Shown here one piece after another: positions 45,252 through 54,236 of a DNA stretch of 64,000 bases. The position numbers were made by a program, and so were the translations under genes. Source of the DNA: Microbacterium sp. MYb72 (GTDB taxonomy: Bacteria; Actinomycetota; Actinomycetes; Actinomycetales; Microbacteriaceae); contig NZ_PCOT01000002.1 of the NCBI RefSeq assembly GCF_002979415.1, forward strand, positions 1 through 64,000, in the 5' to 3' direction. Under the pieces are notes generated by a model. That model had not been told where the DNA came from, did no database searches, and worked only from the letters and a program-made list of their open reading frames with translations. The number at the start of each line of letters is the position of its first letter. Position 1 is the stretch's first letter.

Positions 45252-46637
45252 TCAGGGGTAGACGACGACGCTCTTCTCCGCCCCTGCAGGGGGCCACACG
45301 GGCCAGACCGCCAGCGCGCCGTCACCGGTCATGGAGACCGACGCGTGCACGGGCGCCGCGCTGCGAACCGAGTAGACGGTGCCGTCGGTCACGTCGACCG
45401 ACGCCGAAGAGCCAGCGGGCACGGTCACCTGCTCCTCCCCTCCGCCTCCGCCCACCGGGCCGACGGTGACCTGCACGTCCTCGGCCTCGTCATTCGTGAG
45501 GACGAGGACGGCGGCAGGGCCCGACGGCACGGCGACGAGAGTCTCACCGGTGAACTCCGGTGCGGGCATCGCCCAGGCGAAGTCGCTGCCAGGACCTGCA
45601 CCGTCCTGCACGCGCACGCCGGCCAGGACCGCGGACTCCGCGTCGACCTGCACGGTGTAGAGGCCCGGGTCGAGGTCGGGGAGCCCGACATCGGTCGCGA
45701 CCCCTGCGGGGATGTCCATCTGGAACACCGCCGACGCCTCGACGTCGCCGACCGCACGGATCGTGACGGTGGCCTGGGTCTCGGTCTCCGGCGAGAAGAG
45801 CCGCAGCATGTTGGCGGAGCTGTCGTCGCCCTCGTTCTGGAAGATCTGCACCCCGGGGATCACCGGATGCTGCTGCGGGGCGGAGACGGCGTCCTGGAGA
45901 TCCACGCCGACGGGGTCGAGGGTCTGCATGAGCGACGACTGCAGAACCGCACGGACCGGAGACCCGGTGGCCGTGACATTGACCACGGGAGCAGCGGTGC
46001 CGCCGGCGATCGCCGCGAGCGGAAGCGCGACCTGGGCGCCTGCGGGGACGATCGACGTCGTCGACGTGCGCGTGGTCCCGTACACGGTGAGGGTCACGGT
46101 GGAGGGCACCGCACCGGGGTTCGTCAGAACGACGAGATCCTCGGCGCCCGTCACGACGGCCCCGCCGATGAGCCAGGACTCCGTGCTCGCCTCGCGGCAC
46201 GGCGCCGCCGCGAATCCGGAGAGGTCCTCCGCCTGGAGCGTCACCGACTCCGTCGCGCCGATGAGCGGCGCCTTCCGCCCTTCGACGGCCCCGGTCAGAC
46301 GGCGCACCTCACCGGCGCCCGCGAGGTCTCCCGCGGTCAGCGAGCCGATCTCCGGTTCGCCCTCGGTGCCCTCCATGGTGAAGCGGGGGCTCGCCGCGGA
46401 GTCCATGCGGAGCGGATCGGATGTGTCACGCCCGAGCGCGCGGAAGTCGCCGTTGCAGACGAGCACGGTGTCGCCGGGCAGCGGCGTCACCTCCGCCTGC
46501 GCGGGTCGGGAGGACACCGACGGCCAAGGCGCGGTGATCGCCACGACCACCCCGGCCACGCAGGCCACGGCCACCGCGGCCCCTGTGAGGAGGCGGGCGC
46601 TCGTCGCCACCACGCGGATCGTCCGGTTGCCGCTCAT
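45252..46637 (-). CDS. DUF5719 membrane-anchored protein
   Basis: 461 aa. N-terminal membrane anchor at about 15-36, then an extracytoplasmic beta-rich region of several repeating Ig-like parts (many Thr/Val/Gly). Matches DUF5719, an actinobacterial family found beside the large glycosyltransferase gene and whiB2. Starts within the stop of that gene (ATGA), with GGAGGAGG before it. Function unknown, but coupling suggests it assists the glycosyltransferase at the envelope. Confidence 0.83.
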   Translation of the reverse strand: MSGNRTIRVVATSARLLTGAAVAVACVAGVVVAITAPWPSVSSRPAQAEVTPLPGDTVLVCNGDFRALGRDTSDPLRMDSAASPRFTMEGTEGEPEIGSLTAGDLAGAGEVRRLTGAVEGRKAPLIGATESVTLQAEDLSGFAAAPCREASTESWLIGGAVVTGAEDLVVLTNPGAVPSTVTLTVYGTTRTSTTSIVPAGAQVALPLAAIAGGTAAPVVNVTATGSPVRAVLQSSLMQTLDPVGVDLQDAVSAPQQHPVIPGVQIFQNEGDDSSANMLRLFSPETETQATVTIRAVGDVEASAVFQMDIPAGVATDVGLPDLDPGLYTVQVDAESAVLAGVRVQDGAGPGSDFAWAMPAPEFTGETLVAVPSGPAAVLVLTNDEAEDVQVTVGPVGGGGGEEQVTVPAGSSASVDVTDGTVYSVRSAAPVHASVSMTGDGALAVWPVWPPAGAEKSVVVYP

Positions 46638-49600
46638 CGTTCCTCCTCCGGCGTCTCGGTGCGATCCCGCACCATCGGCTCGTCCGGCTCCGGCTCCTCA
46701 CCGGCATCGGTCGGCGCCGTCTCTGCGCCGGCATCCGTCGGCTGCGGGTCATCGACCGGCTCCGGATCCTGAGTCGCGCGATCATCGGGTGCGGGCTCGC
46801 CCGCGGGGTAGGCGTCTTCGAACTCCCTGTCCTCCGCGTGTCGCGGCAGAACCATCGGCTCGTCCGGCGTGCGTCCCGCGATGCGCGACTGCGCACGGGC
46901 CGCGCGGCGGGAGGAGCGCGTGGGGATGGAGAGCAGCAGCGCGGCGAAGACCAGCACCAGTTGCACCGTCGTGACGAGGCGCGCCGTCGCGTGCTCGCTC
47001 GCGGAGGGCTCGGCCCGATCGGCGGCATCCGCTTCGAGGTGCCAGAGCACGCCGCGCGCGGTGTTGCCGGCCTGCACGAAGCCCGCCCGCTGATCGAGGG
47101 CGGTGACCGCCGACGTGCGGAGCGTGAGCGCGCGATCCCCCTCCCCGTCTGCGACCTTCGCGAGGAGGACGTATCCGATCCCGAGTTCTCCGAGCTTCCC
47201 CGCGGCGTCGAAATCGCGCGCCGAGAGCAGATCGACGGAGAGCGTGGTGATGTCGGTTCCGCGGATGTCGGTCGCTGTCGTCAGCATCGTGCTCTGCGCT
47301 CCGAGCGTCTCGCTGACGCCCCAGGCGACCTCCGCCGCGAGACCTCCGTCGTTCTGCGGGGTGAGGACGAGCGTTCCGACCGGCTTCTCGCCCTCCGCCT
47401 GCGCCGCCACATATGCGGGGAGCGTCGAGGAGGGACCGTCGGTGAGCACCGGCTTTTCGCCGTGGAACGAGAGCAGCGACGGTACGGCGCAGACGAGGAC
47501 GGCGAGGGCGGATACGACCGCGGCGACGACGCGCACGCGGGGCATCGTGAGCATGGTGTCGAGCGTGACGAGAGCGGCCCCGGTCAGGCCGATCCAGGCG
47601 AGGCTGAGTCCGGCCCCGGGCCAGATCGCGACGGGAGTCCCCTGGGCGAAGGAGACGGCGATGCCGACGGCCAGGAACGCGGTCGCGAGCCCCGCCAGCG
47701 AGACGACGAGCAGCGTGATCCCGGCCCGCCATCGCGGTGCCACGGCCGAGGCGAGCGCCAGGAGCGCGAGCGGGGCGAGCAGGACGCCCGCCCATGTGCC
47801 CAGCGGCGTTCCCACCACGGCGGTCCAGTCTCCGAACGATGCCGTGGGGAAGCCGGTGGCGAGGGCGAGGCGCCCTGCGGCGTCGGCGCCGGCCTGCGGA
47901 CCCGCCCAGATCTGACCGGGATCGCCGAGGAGAGCGAGGATGCTGCCGTGCCGGAGCTGCCAGATGACGATCGGCGCGAACAGTGCGATCGCGGGCACCG
48001 GCAGCCAGAGCAGCCGCACCGCGCCCCGGATGCGTGCGCCGCCGAGGGTGATGCCGATCGCGACCACCCAGAGCAGGAGCAGGGCCGGGGCGAGAGAGGG
48101 CGAGCAGGCGGCGACCGCTGCGAAGAGGAGGGATGCCGCGCCTGCTGCTCCCCAGGAGCGGTGCGCGACGACGGCGGAGTGGAAGAGCCAGGGAAGCAGC
48201 AGGTGGACCAGGACGCCGGTGGGACGCCCGTCCATGAGCGCGGCGAGGAAGGTGGGCGCGAGCGCCCAGACGACGCCGGCGAAGATCCGCAGCCCGGAGC
48301 GATCCGTCACCCGGGTGGCCGCGAACCAGCCGCCGAGGACGGCGAGCGGCAGAGCGAGGATCCACAGCAGCACGAGCGAGAAGGACGGTCCGGCCGGCCA
48401 CAGGGAGCCGAGGACGGCGACGACGGCCGCGAACGGATCCGCCGGTCCGATCAGGTCGACGCCGACGCCGCGCAGGCCCCACGCCGCATCCGCCCACAGC
48501 GCCGCGACCGTCGTGCGCAAGGGCAGCAGAGCGCCGCCGCCCAGCACGGGCCAGGCGAGGAGGGTCGTGAACGTCGCGATGCTCACCACGAGAGCTGCGA
48601 GCACGGCCCAGGCCCCACCACCCGAGAAGAAGCGGAGTTCGCTGACCGCGCCGCCCTCGCTTCCGTGGCCGTCGTCCAGCCTGCGCCGGAGGTCGCCACG
48701 GGTGACGCGGAGAGGGGCGACGCTCGCCCAGCTCGATGTGCGGAAGGAGCGGATGCCGCGCCGCGAGCGGCTGACGGCGCCGAAGCGGAACATCGCGGTC
48801 AGCGCTGCTCCCCATTCCGGAGCGACGGCCTCAGGGCGTTTTCCGATGAGATGGGTGATCGACCGCCAGAGAGCGAGAGGAAGCAGGGTCAGCCAGTGGA
48901 GCGGGAGCGCGATCGCCGGCGCGTAGGCGAGACGCCGATGCAGCTGGGCCGTCCTGGTCGCGTACGCACGACGGGCGCCCCCTGCAGGCAGCGCGGCAGG
49001 ACCGTCGGGTGAGACGGCGATGCGCGCGGAGGGCGTGAGGACGACACGGCCCCCGCCGAGACGCGCGCGCACGCCGAGGTCGAGGCCTTCGTCCGCCCCC
49101 GCGAGCGCGCGATCCGGCCGGAGGGCGTCGCGCACCTCCCCGCGGATCAGGATGCCGCGGATGTCGGCCCCCAGCGCATCGTCCCTGCCGTCGTGCTGCC
49201 CCTGATCCAGCTCGCCCGCGGCGAGTTCCACGGAGCGCCCGAGGGCGGTCATGCCCACGCCGAGCGAGACGATCTCCCGATCGTCGTCGGTCTGCACCAG
49301 TTTCGGCGCGATGATCGCCGCCGACGGCGAGCGCTCGAGACTGCCGACGAGGCGTTCGAGCGCACGGGGGTGAGGCGCGGTGTCCTGAGCGAGCAGCCAG
49401 ATCGCGCTGCCCTCCAGTACACGAGGACGTGCGAGCTCGACGGCGTCGGCGAACGACGTGCCGCTGCGGGCTGCGATGATCCCCTCGACCGTGGCCGCGA
49501 CGACCTCGCTCTGGCGGATGGATCCGGCATCACCGCACACAACGAGCGTGATCGCCGCGGGCGGGGTCGACTGAGCGCGCAGTGCGTCCAGGGTGCGGAG

Positions 49601-49663
49601 CAGTTGGGCACGGGCCGATGATCCGGGGCGCGCGACGATGATGGCGTGTACTCGGGCTGGCAT
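46634..49663 (-). CDS. Large GT2 glycosyltransferase-membrane protein
   Basis: 1009 aa. An N-terminal GT2-like domain (about 1-220; opens MPARVHAIIVARPGSSARAQ) is followed by about 13 membrane segments (residues 250-850), then an acidic Pro/Asp/Glu tail. The GT2 domain looks degenerate: the usual DXD reads as QDTAP. The membrane part resembles GT-C-type proteins. A TAGGCT at 49678-49673 lies nine bases before the ATG. Probably adds sugars from polyprenyl carriers, but not demonstrated. Confidence 0.82.
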   Translation of the reverse strand: MPARVHAIIVARPGSSARAQLLRTLDALRAQSTPPAAITLVVCGDAGSIRQSEVVAATVEGIIAARSGTSFADAVELARPRVLEGSAIWLLAQDTAPHPRALERLVGSLERSPSAAIIAPKLVQTDDDREIVSLGVGMTALGRSVELAAGELDQGQHDGRDDALGADIRGILIRGEVRDALRPDRALAGADEGLDLGVRARLGGGRVVLTPSARIAVSPDGPAALPAGGARRAYATRTAQLHRRLAYAPAIALPLHWLTLLPLALWRSITHLIGKRPEAVAPEWGAALTAMFRFGAVSRSRRGIRSFRTSSWASVAPLRVTRGDLRRRLDDGHGSEGGAVSELRFFSGGGAWAVLAALVVSIATFTTLLAWPVLGGGALLPLRTTVAALWADAAWGLRGVGVDLIGPADPFAAVVAVLGSLWPAGPSFSLVLLWILALPLAVLGGWFAATRVTDRSGLRIFAGVVWALAPTFLAALMDGRPTGVLVHLLLPWLFHSAVVAHRSWGAAGAASLLFAAVAACSPSLAPALLLLWVVAIGITLGGARIRGAVRLLWLPVPAIALFAPIVIWQLRHGSILALLGDPGQIWAGPQAGADAAGRLALATGFPTASFGDWTAVVGTPLGTWAGVLLAPLALLALASAVAPRWRAGITLLVVSLAGLATAFLAVGIAVSFAQGTPVAIWPGAGLSLAWIGLTGAALVTLDTMLTMPRVRVVAAVVSALAVLVCAVPSLLSFHGEKPVLTDGPSSTLPAYVAAQAEGEKPVGTLVLTPQNDGGLAAEVAWGVSETLGAQSTMLTTATDIRGTDITTLSVDLLSARDFDAAGKLGELGIGYVLLAKVADGEGDRALTLRTSAVTALDQRAGFVQAGNTARGVLWHLEADAADRAEPSASEHATARLVTTVQLVLVFAALLLSIPTRSSRRAARAQSRIAGRTPDEPMVLPRHAEDREFEDAYPAGEPAPDDRATQDPEPVDDPQPTDAGAETAPTDAGEEPEPDEPMVRDRTETPEEER

Positions 49664-49749
49664 GACGTCGTCAGCCTAAGCGCGCACAAGGGGCGGCTGG
49701 AGCAGCGGGTGCGGCGCGCCCGCGAAGCGGTGATGCGCGATGCGGTGGA

Positions 49750-50067
49750 TCAGCTGGCGCGGCGCTTGAGCTTCCGGCGCTCGCGCTCGGAGAGTCCGCC
49801 CCAGATGCCGAAGCGCTCATCGTTGTTGAGCGCGTACTCGAGGCACTCGCCGCGGACGTCGCAGGAGGTGCAGATCCTCTTCGCGTCACGCGTGGATCCG
49901 CCCTTCTCGGGGAAGAACGCCTCCGGGTCGGTCTGCGCGCACAGTGCGTCGCTCTGCCAGGCGAGGGCGTTGTCGTCGTCAGCCTGGACACTGCGAACCC
50001 CTGGAACTCCGAGGTTGACCGGGTCGACGAACCAGTTCTCCGGTACCTCGGAACGGTATCCCGTCAT
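49750..50067 (-). CDS. whiB2: WhiB2/WhmD-type iron-sulfur transcription factor
   Basis: 105 aa. [4Fe-4S] ligands Cys43, Cys66, Cys69 and Cys75, then GIWGG and a basic tail (SERERRKLKRRAS). Closest in pattern to mycobacterial WhiB2/WhmD (LAWQ, then CAQTDPEAFFPEKGGSTR), which controls septation and division. ATG at 50067 with GGAGGG upstream. Own promoter at 50119-50147. Adjacent to manA, as in mycobacteria. Confidence 0.93.
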   Translation of the reverse strand: MTGYRSEVPENWFVDPVNLGVPGVRSVQADDDNALAWQSDALCAQTDPEAFFPEKGGSTRDAKRICTSCDVRGECLEYALNNDERFGIWGGLSERERRKLKRRAS

Positions 50068-50118
50068 GTCGATCCCTCCAACCCTTGTCTCCGCCCCCCG
50101 GCGGGCCGTGCTCAACTA

Positions 50119-50147
50119 ATTACACCCGTGTCATTCGCTGCGGTCAA
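50119..50147 (-). promoter_or_regulatory. Promoter of whiB2
   Basis: Minus strand: TTGACC (50147-50142), 17 bases, TGTAAT (50124-50119). Good match to the primary sigma consensus. Transcription would begin near 50112, giving about 45 bases of 5' UTR. Confidence 0.75.
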
Positions 50148-50160
50148 GTCGCGGATGGTA

Positions 50161-50185
50161 AACCCTCAATCAGATCTTGAAGGTT
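50161..50185 (-). terminator. Stem-loop downstream of manA
   Basis: AACCTTCAA and TTGAGGGTT (minus strand) pair over nine positions with one G-U, loop of seven bases. It lies 27 bases after the manA stop and before the whiB2 promoter. Confidence 0.45.
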
Positions 50186-50211
50186 CTTGACGGCGCATCG
50201 GCGTGTCGCGA

Positions 50212-51339
50212 TCAGCGCCCGGGGGTCGCGATGAAGGCCTCACCATCGCCCGAGATCGTCAGGGCGGTCTCCTCGACGCCTGCGAATGCCACGGCGCCGA
50301 CGGCGACGTCGACGCTCTCCCCATCCGCCGTGCTCGCCGACACCCGACCGCCGGTCGCGAGCACCATCGTCGGACCCGACACCTCGACGCGCACCGGGGT
50401 TCCGCTCAGCACGACACGACGCAGGGCGAAGTCCGGCACGTCGACCGGGTAGTCGGTGATCGTTCCGTCGGATGCGGGACGAAGAACCGGCACCTCCCCC
50501 GGCGTCGTGTCGAGGATGGACAGCAGCTCGGCGACGTCGATGTGCTTGGGCGTGAGGCCGCCGCGCAGGACGTTGTCGCTCGCGGCCATGATCTCGACGC
50601 CGAGGCCCGAGACGTACGCGTGCAGGAGCCCCGCTCTCAGGAAGAGACCCTCGCCCCTGGACAGCACGACGTGATTCATCAGCAGTGCGACGACCACACC
50701 GGGGTCACCGGGGTAGCTGTCGGCGATACCGGCGATCGCACGCAGTCCCTCGGCCCACTCCCCCGTGCTCGTCGCGGCGGCGTGGCGCACCGCAGCGATG
50801 ATCTCGTCCACTTCGGTGCGCGCGTCACCCGACAGCAGCCATCCGATCGCGTCGCGCAGCACGTCCCCCTCGGCGAGGAGCCGATCCCGAAGCGCGGCGA
50901 CGCCGGGGCCGTCGCCGAGCAGCGCGAGCAGCCGCAGCGTGTCGCCCACGGGACGCAGCCCGCTCAGCGACTCGAAACGCTCGCTCAGCGCGACGATCAG
51001 CTCCGGCTTGTGGTTGTCGTCGCGGTAGTTGCGTCGCGGGTCGGCGGCATCCATCCCGGCTTCCCTCGCCCACCCCGCCTGCGCCTGCGCGATCGTGGGG
51101 TGCACCTGGATCGACAGCGGCGAAGCCGCGGCCAACAGTTTCAGCAGATAGGGCAGCGAGCCGCCGGTCACGGCGTCGAGCGTCCCTCCGCCTGCCACGT
51201 CAGCTGGGTCGCCGGGGTGGTCGCCGAACCACACCTCGGCCTCGGGACCCGCTGCGGGATCACGGCCTTCGAGAGCGGCGAGGAGAGTACGGGATCCCCA
51301 GGCGTAGTCGCGGGGCGTGTTCGACAGGCTCAGCAGCAT
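50212..51339 (-). CDS. manA: Mannose-6-phosphate isomerase
   Basis: Interconverts fructose 6-phosphate and mannose 6-phosphate, supplying GDP-mannose. 375 aa. Type I PMI with zinc-site residues visible: PLSIQVHPT near residue 93 and HKPEL at about 129-133, and later GLFLRAGLLHAYVSG. ATG at 51339 with TACGCT at 51351-51346 six bases before it, so probably leaderless. Divergent from the surface-glycan locus, which may use its product. Confidence 0.94.
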   Translation of the reverse strand: MLLSLSNTPRDYAWGSRTLLAALEGRDPAAGPEAEVWFGDHPGDPADVAGGGTLDAVTGGSLPYLLKLLAAASPLSIQVHPTIAQAQAGWAREAGMDAADPRRNYRDDNHKPELIVALSERFESLSGLRPVGDTLRLLALLGDGPGVAALRDRLLAEGDVLRDAIGWLLSGDARTEVDEIIAAVRHAAATSTGEWAEGLRAIAGIADSYPGDPGVVVALLMNHVVLSRGEGLFLRAGLLHAYVSGLGVEIMAASDNVLRGGLTPKHIDVAELLSILDTTPGEVPVLRPASDGTITDYPVDVPDFALRRVVLSGTPVRVEVSGPTMVLATGGRVSASTADGESVDVAVGAVAFAGVEETALTISGDGEAFIATPGR

Positions 51340-51345
51340 GCCCCC

Positions 51346-51351
51346 AGCGTA
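51346..51351 (-). promoter_or_regulatory. -10 element of manA (leaderless)
   Basis: Minus-strand TACGCT, then GGGGGC, then ATG. Confidence 0.45.
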
Positions 51352-51414
51352 GAGCCACGGAAGCCGCTCGCGAGAAAGGACGCCGCGCTCAGGTGAGAGT
51401 CCAGCCCGGCGCGG

Positions 51415-51420
51415 TAGCCT
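51415..51420 (+). promoter_or_regulatory. -10 element of the first Wzy-like gene (leaderless)
   Basis: TAGCCT, seven bases, then ATG at 51428. Confidence 0.55.
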
Positions 51421-51427
51421 GAACGCG

Positions 51428-52843
51428 ATGGCGCAGTACACGAAGCACCCGATCTCCGCCCCGCCCACCGCGCCAGAGCGCGAGTCGACGGGGCATCTCC
51501 TGCTGCGCGGCTACATCATCCTCGTGATGTTCGCGACCTTCGCGCACTCCGCGGTGTACAACCTCCTCGGCATGGAGGGAGCGGGCATCACGCTGGGCGT
51601 GTTCCTCGTCGCGACGCTCGCGATCGGCATCCCGATGCTCGCGAGGAATCGCCCGCAGACGTTCGCCTGGCGACGGCTCCCGTGGTCCGCGATCGGCTAC
51701 ACCGTGCTCGCACTGGCCTCGCTCGCGTGGTCGCGCTGGCCCTTCGCGACGGCGATCACCTGGGTCCTGCTCGCCACGGTGACGGTGAACGCCCTCTTCA
51801 TCGCCCATGTCCTGACCTGGCGCGAGATCATCCGCGCGATGGCGTCCGCCTTCAAGTGGATCCTCGGGCTTTCGCTCCTCCTGGAGCTCTGGGTGTCGCT
51901 GGTCGTCAAGGCTCCGCTTCTCCCCAACTTCGCCGACCTGCCGGAGGGCAAGCTCGACCCGCAGTGGTACTGGGTGCGCGGCAACCTCTTCGACGGCGGG
52001 CGCCTCCAGGGCATCGTCGGCAACGCGAACCTGCTGGGAATCATCAGCCTGTTCGCCCTGCTCACCTTCGGCGTCCTGTTCGCCGCCCGGGCCCGCTGGC
52101 GCACCACGCTCGCGCTGTGGATGCTGCTGGCCGCGTTCTTCCTGCTCCGCGCCTCGTCGGCGACGGCGTTCGCCTGCGCCGCTGCCGCAGCCGTCGTCCT
52201 CGTCGTCGCGCTTCTGATGCGTCGCGCGAAGTCCCCCGGCGCCCGCACCCGGCTCTACGTGGTCTTCCTCGGCGGCGGGGCCATCGCGGCGGCCGCGGTC
52301 TGGTTCCTCCAGAAGCCCCTGCTCGCCCTCCTCGGCCGCGACTCCGACCTCACCGGACGCTCGAACAAGATCTGGACCGCCGTCATCGAGCGCGCGTCCG
52401 AGCATCCGGTCTTCGGCAACGGTTTCTCGAGCCCCTGGCTCCCCACCGATCCCGCATTCGCGGGGTGGATCGAAGACCACGACATCACCGTGTTCCACGC
52501 CCACAACATGTGGCTCGACGTGTTCATGCAGCTCGGCGTCGTCGGTCTCGTCCTCGTGGCGATCGCGTTCCTCAGCCTGCTCTGGCGCTCCTGGTTCTTC
52601 GCGATCGACCGCCCGCGGTGGGATCTCGCGTCCGACCGCGAGTACTCTCCGCTGACGCTGCTGCCGAGCCTGCTCACCGTCGCGCTGCTCGTGCAGGGCC
52701 TCACCGAGTCGACCCCGATCATGCTCTGGGGGTGGATGCTGCTCATCCTGCTGTCGTTCAAGATCAAGACCACGCCGCTCGTCGGCATCGGCGAGCGGGA
52801 GCACGTGATCGAGCGGGGCGAGCGGCGCCGGCGGGTGCCGTGA
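51428..52843 (+). CDS. Wzy/WaaL O-antigen ligase-like protein (first copy)
   Basis: 471 aa, about ten membrane segments, with the Wzy_C-type segment in the middle-late part (SNKIWTAVIERASEHPVFGNGFSS) and a conserved His in HAHNMWLDVFMQLG in the large external loop. These proteins polymerise or ligate lipid-linked glycans outside the membrane. First of two such genes in tandem; overlap with the second by GTGA. The C-terminus is a basic cytoplasmic tail. Confidence 0.87.
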   Translation: MAQYTKHPISAPPTAPERESTGHLLLRGYIILVMFATFAHSAVYNLLGMEGAGITLGVFLVATLAIGIPMLARNRPQTFAWRRLPWSAIGYTVLALASLAWSRWPFATAITWVLLATVTVNALFIAHVLTWREIIRAMASAFKWILGLSLLLELWVSLVVKAPLLPNFADLPEGKLDPQWYWVRGNLFDGGRLQGIVGNANLLGIISLFALLTFGVLFAARARWRTTLALWMLLAAFFLLRASSATAFACAAAAAVVLVVALLMRRAKSPGARTRLYVVFLGGGAIAAAAVWFLQKPLLALLGRDSDLTGRSNKIWTAVIERASEHPVFGNGFSSPWLPTDPAFAGWIEDHDITVFHAHNMWLDVFMQLGVVGLVLVAIAFLSLLWRSWFFAIDRPRWDLASDREYSPLTLLPSLLTVALLVQGLTESTPIMLWGWMLLILLSFKIKTTPLVGIGEREHVIERGERRRRVP

Positions 52844-54138
52844 CGCCGGGTCAGCGCATGAGGCGGCTGCTCACCTCCGCCGAGATGGCCAGGGCCTTCA
52901 CGATCGCGGTGCTCGCCGCCGTGTTCTCGGCGTTCACGATCGAGCGGATGTCGTCGCCGGTGACCCAGGCGACGATCCTCGCCGTGCTGTGCGCGATCGG
53001 CGCGGCCATCCTCTGGGTGCGGAGAGAGGAGCTGTCGCTGCTGCGACTCGCCCCCACCTCCCTTCTCGTCTTCCTCGCTTGGGCGCTCGTCAGCGTCCTC
53101 TGGACCACCGACCGGTCCGACACGCTGTTCGGCTGGATGGCGCTGTTCGGATACGGCTTCCTCGCCATCACGGTCGGGCACATCCGGGACACCCTGCAGA
53201 CCGTGCGGGCACTCGGCGACACGCTGCGCGTGCTGCTGCTCATCTCGCTCGGGCTGGAGATCCTGTCGGGGGTCCTCCTCGACATCCCGTTCACGTTCCT
53301 CGGCATCCAGGGCGACCTCGCCAGCGGCGGTCCGGTGCAGGGCATCTTCGGCAGCCGCAACATGCTGGGCTTCGTCACGGTCATCGCTCTGATCACTTTC
53401 GTGATCGAATGGCGCTCCCAATCCCTCACCTCCCGCATCGCGATCCCCTCCATCGCCCTCGCCGCCATGCTGGCCATCCTCTCGGCCTCCCCCACCGTGC
53501 TGGTCCTCGCCCTCGCCGTCGGCGTCGTCACCGTCGCGCTTACGATCGTGCGGCACGCCCCCGCAGAGCGACGCAACATCGTGCAGTGGGTGCTCGGCGT
53601 CCTCGTCGCGCTGGCGCTCGCCGCCGCGTTCGCGCTGCGGCATCCGATCATCGCGCTGATGGACGCCGGCTCCGACTTCTCCATCCGGGCGACGCTGTGG
53701 AACACGATCCTCGACTTCAGCGCGGTGAAGCCGATCCAGGGCTGGGGCTGGTTCGGCTCCTGGGCACGCGGCGAGTACCCCTTCACCTACATCAACTTCC
53801 AGCTCGACGACCACCACCAGAGCGCCCTCAACTCCTACTTCGATGTGCTGCTGCAGCTCGGCGCCGCAGGTCTGGTGCTGTTCCTGCTGCTCGGCGGAGT
53901 CGCCCTGGTGCGCTCCTGGCTCGTGGCCAGCGTGCGTCGTTCGGTCGTGTACGCCTGGACGCCCCTCATGCTCGTGACTCTGGCGGTCGAGTCCATGTTC
54001 GAGAGCTTCACGATCGTCGGGGCCGGCTGGTTCATGCTCGTCCTGTGCGCGCTGCGCGCCGGGCAGTCGCGCTCCTGGCGAGAGAACATCGACGCCGCCC
54101 AGACCGGCGTGATCCCCACCCTGCGCGCCGAGGGCTGA
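52840..54138 (+). CDS. Wzy/WaaL O-antigen ligase-like protein (second copy)
   Basis: 432 aa, about ten membrane segments. Motif SIRATLWNTILDFSAVKP, with external DDHHQSALNSYFDVLLQLG, corresponds position by position to the first copy (HAHNMW...DVFMQLG), so the two genes share an ancestor. GTG start overlapping the first stop. Two related proteins in one operon suggest one polymerase and one ligase, or two polymer types; not decidable here. Confidence 0.85.
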   Translation: MTPGQRMRRLLTSAEMARAFTIAVLAAVFSAFTIERMSSPVTQATILAVLCAIGAAILWVRREELSLLRLAPTSLLVFLAWALVSVLWTTDRSDTLFGWMALFGYGFLAITVGHIRDTLQTVRALGDTLRVLLLISLGLEILSGVLLDIPFTFLGIQGDLASGGPVQGIFGSRNMLGFVTVIALITFVIEWRSQSLTSRIAIPSIALAAMLAILSASPTVLVLALAVGVVTVALTIVRHAPAERRNIVQWVLGVLVALALAAAFALRHPIIALMDAGSDFSIRATLWNTILDFSAVKPIQGWGWFGSWARGEYPFTYINFQLDDHHQSALNSYFDVLLQLGAAGLVLFLLLGGVALVRSWLVASVRRSVVYAWTPLMLVTLAVESMFESFTIVGAGWFMLVLCALRAGQSRSWRENIDAAQTGVIPTLRAEG

Positions 54139-54179
54139 GTGCCCCGCCGCGCCCTCGGGGGATTCTGAACTGCGCCGGG

Positions 54180-54185
54180 TAGGCT
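54180..54185 (+). promoter_or_regulatory. -10 element before the GlfT1-like gene
   Basis: TAGGCT with a transcription start expected near 54192, about 45 bases before the GTG at 54237. Confidence 0.4.
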
Positions 54186-54236
54186 TGAGATCGCTCGCGG
54201 CGTCCTGCGGGCCGAAAGCTTTCGGAGATCCCACTC

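Noticed and set aside
46838-49012. Plus-strand frame of 724 codons opposite the large glycosyltransferase
   Set aside because: Charged low-complexity sequence produced by the GC pattern of the real gene.
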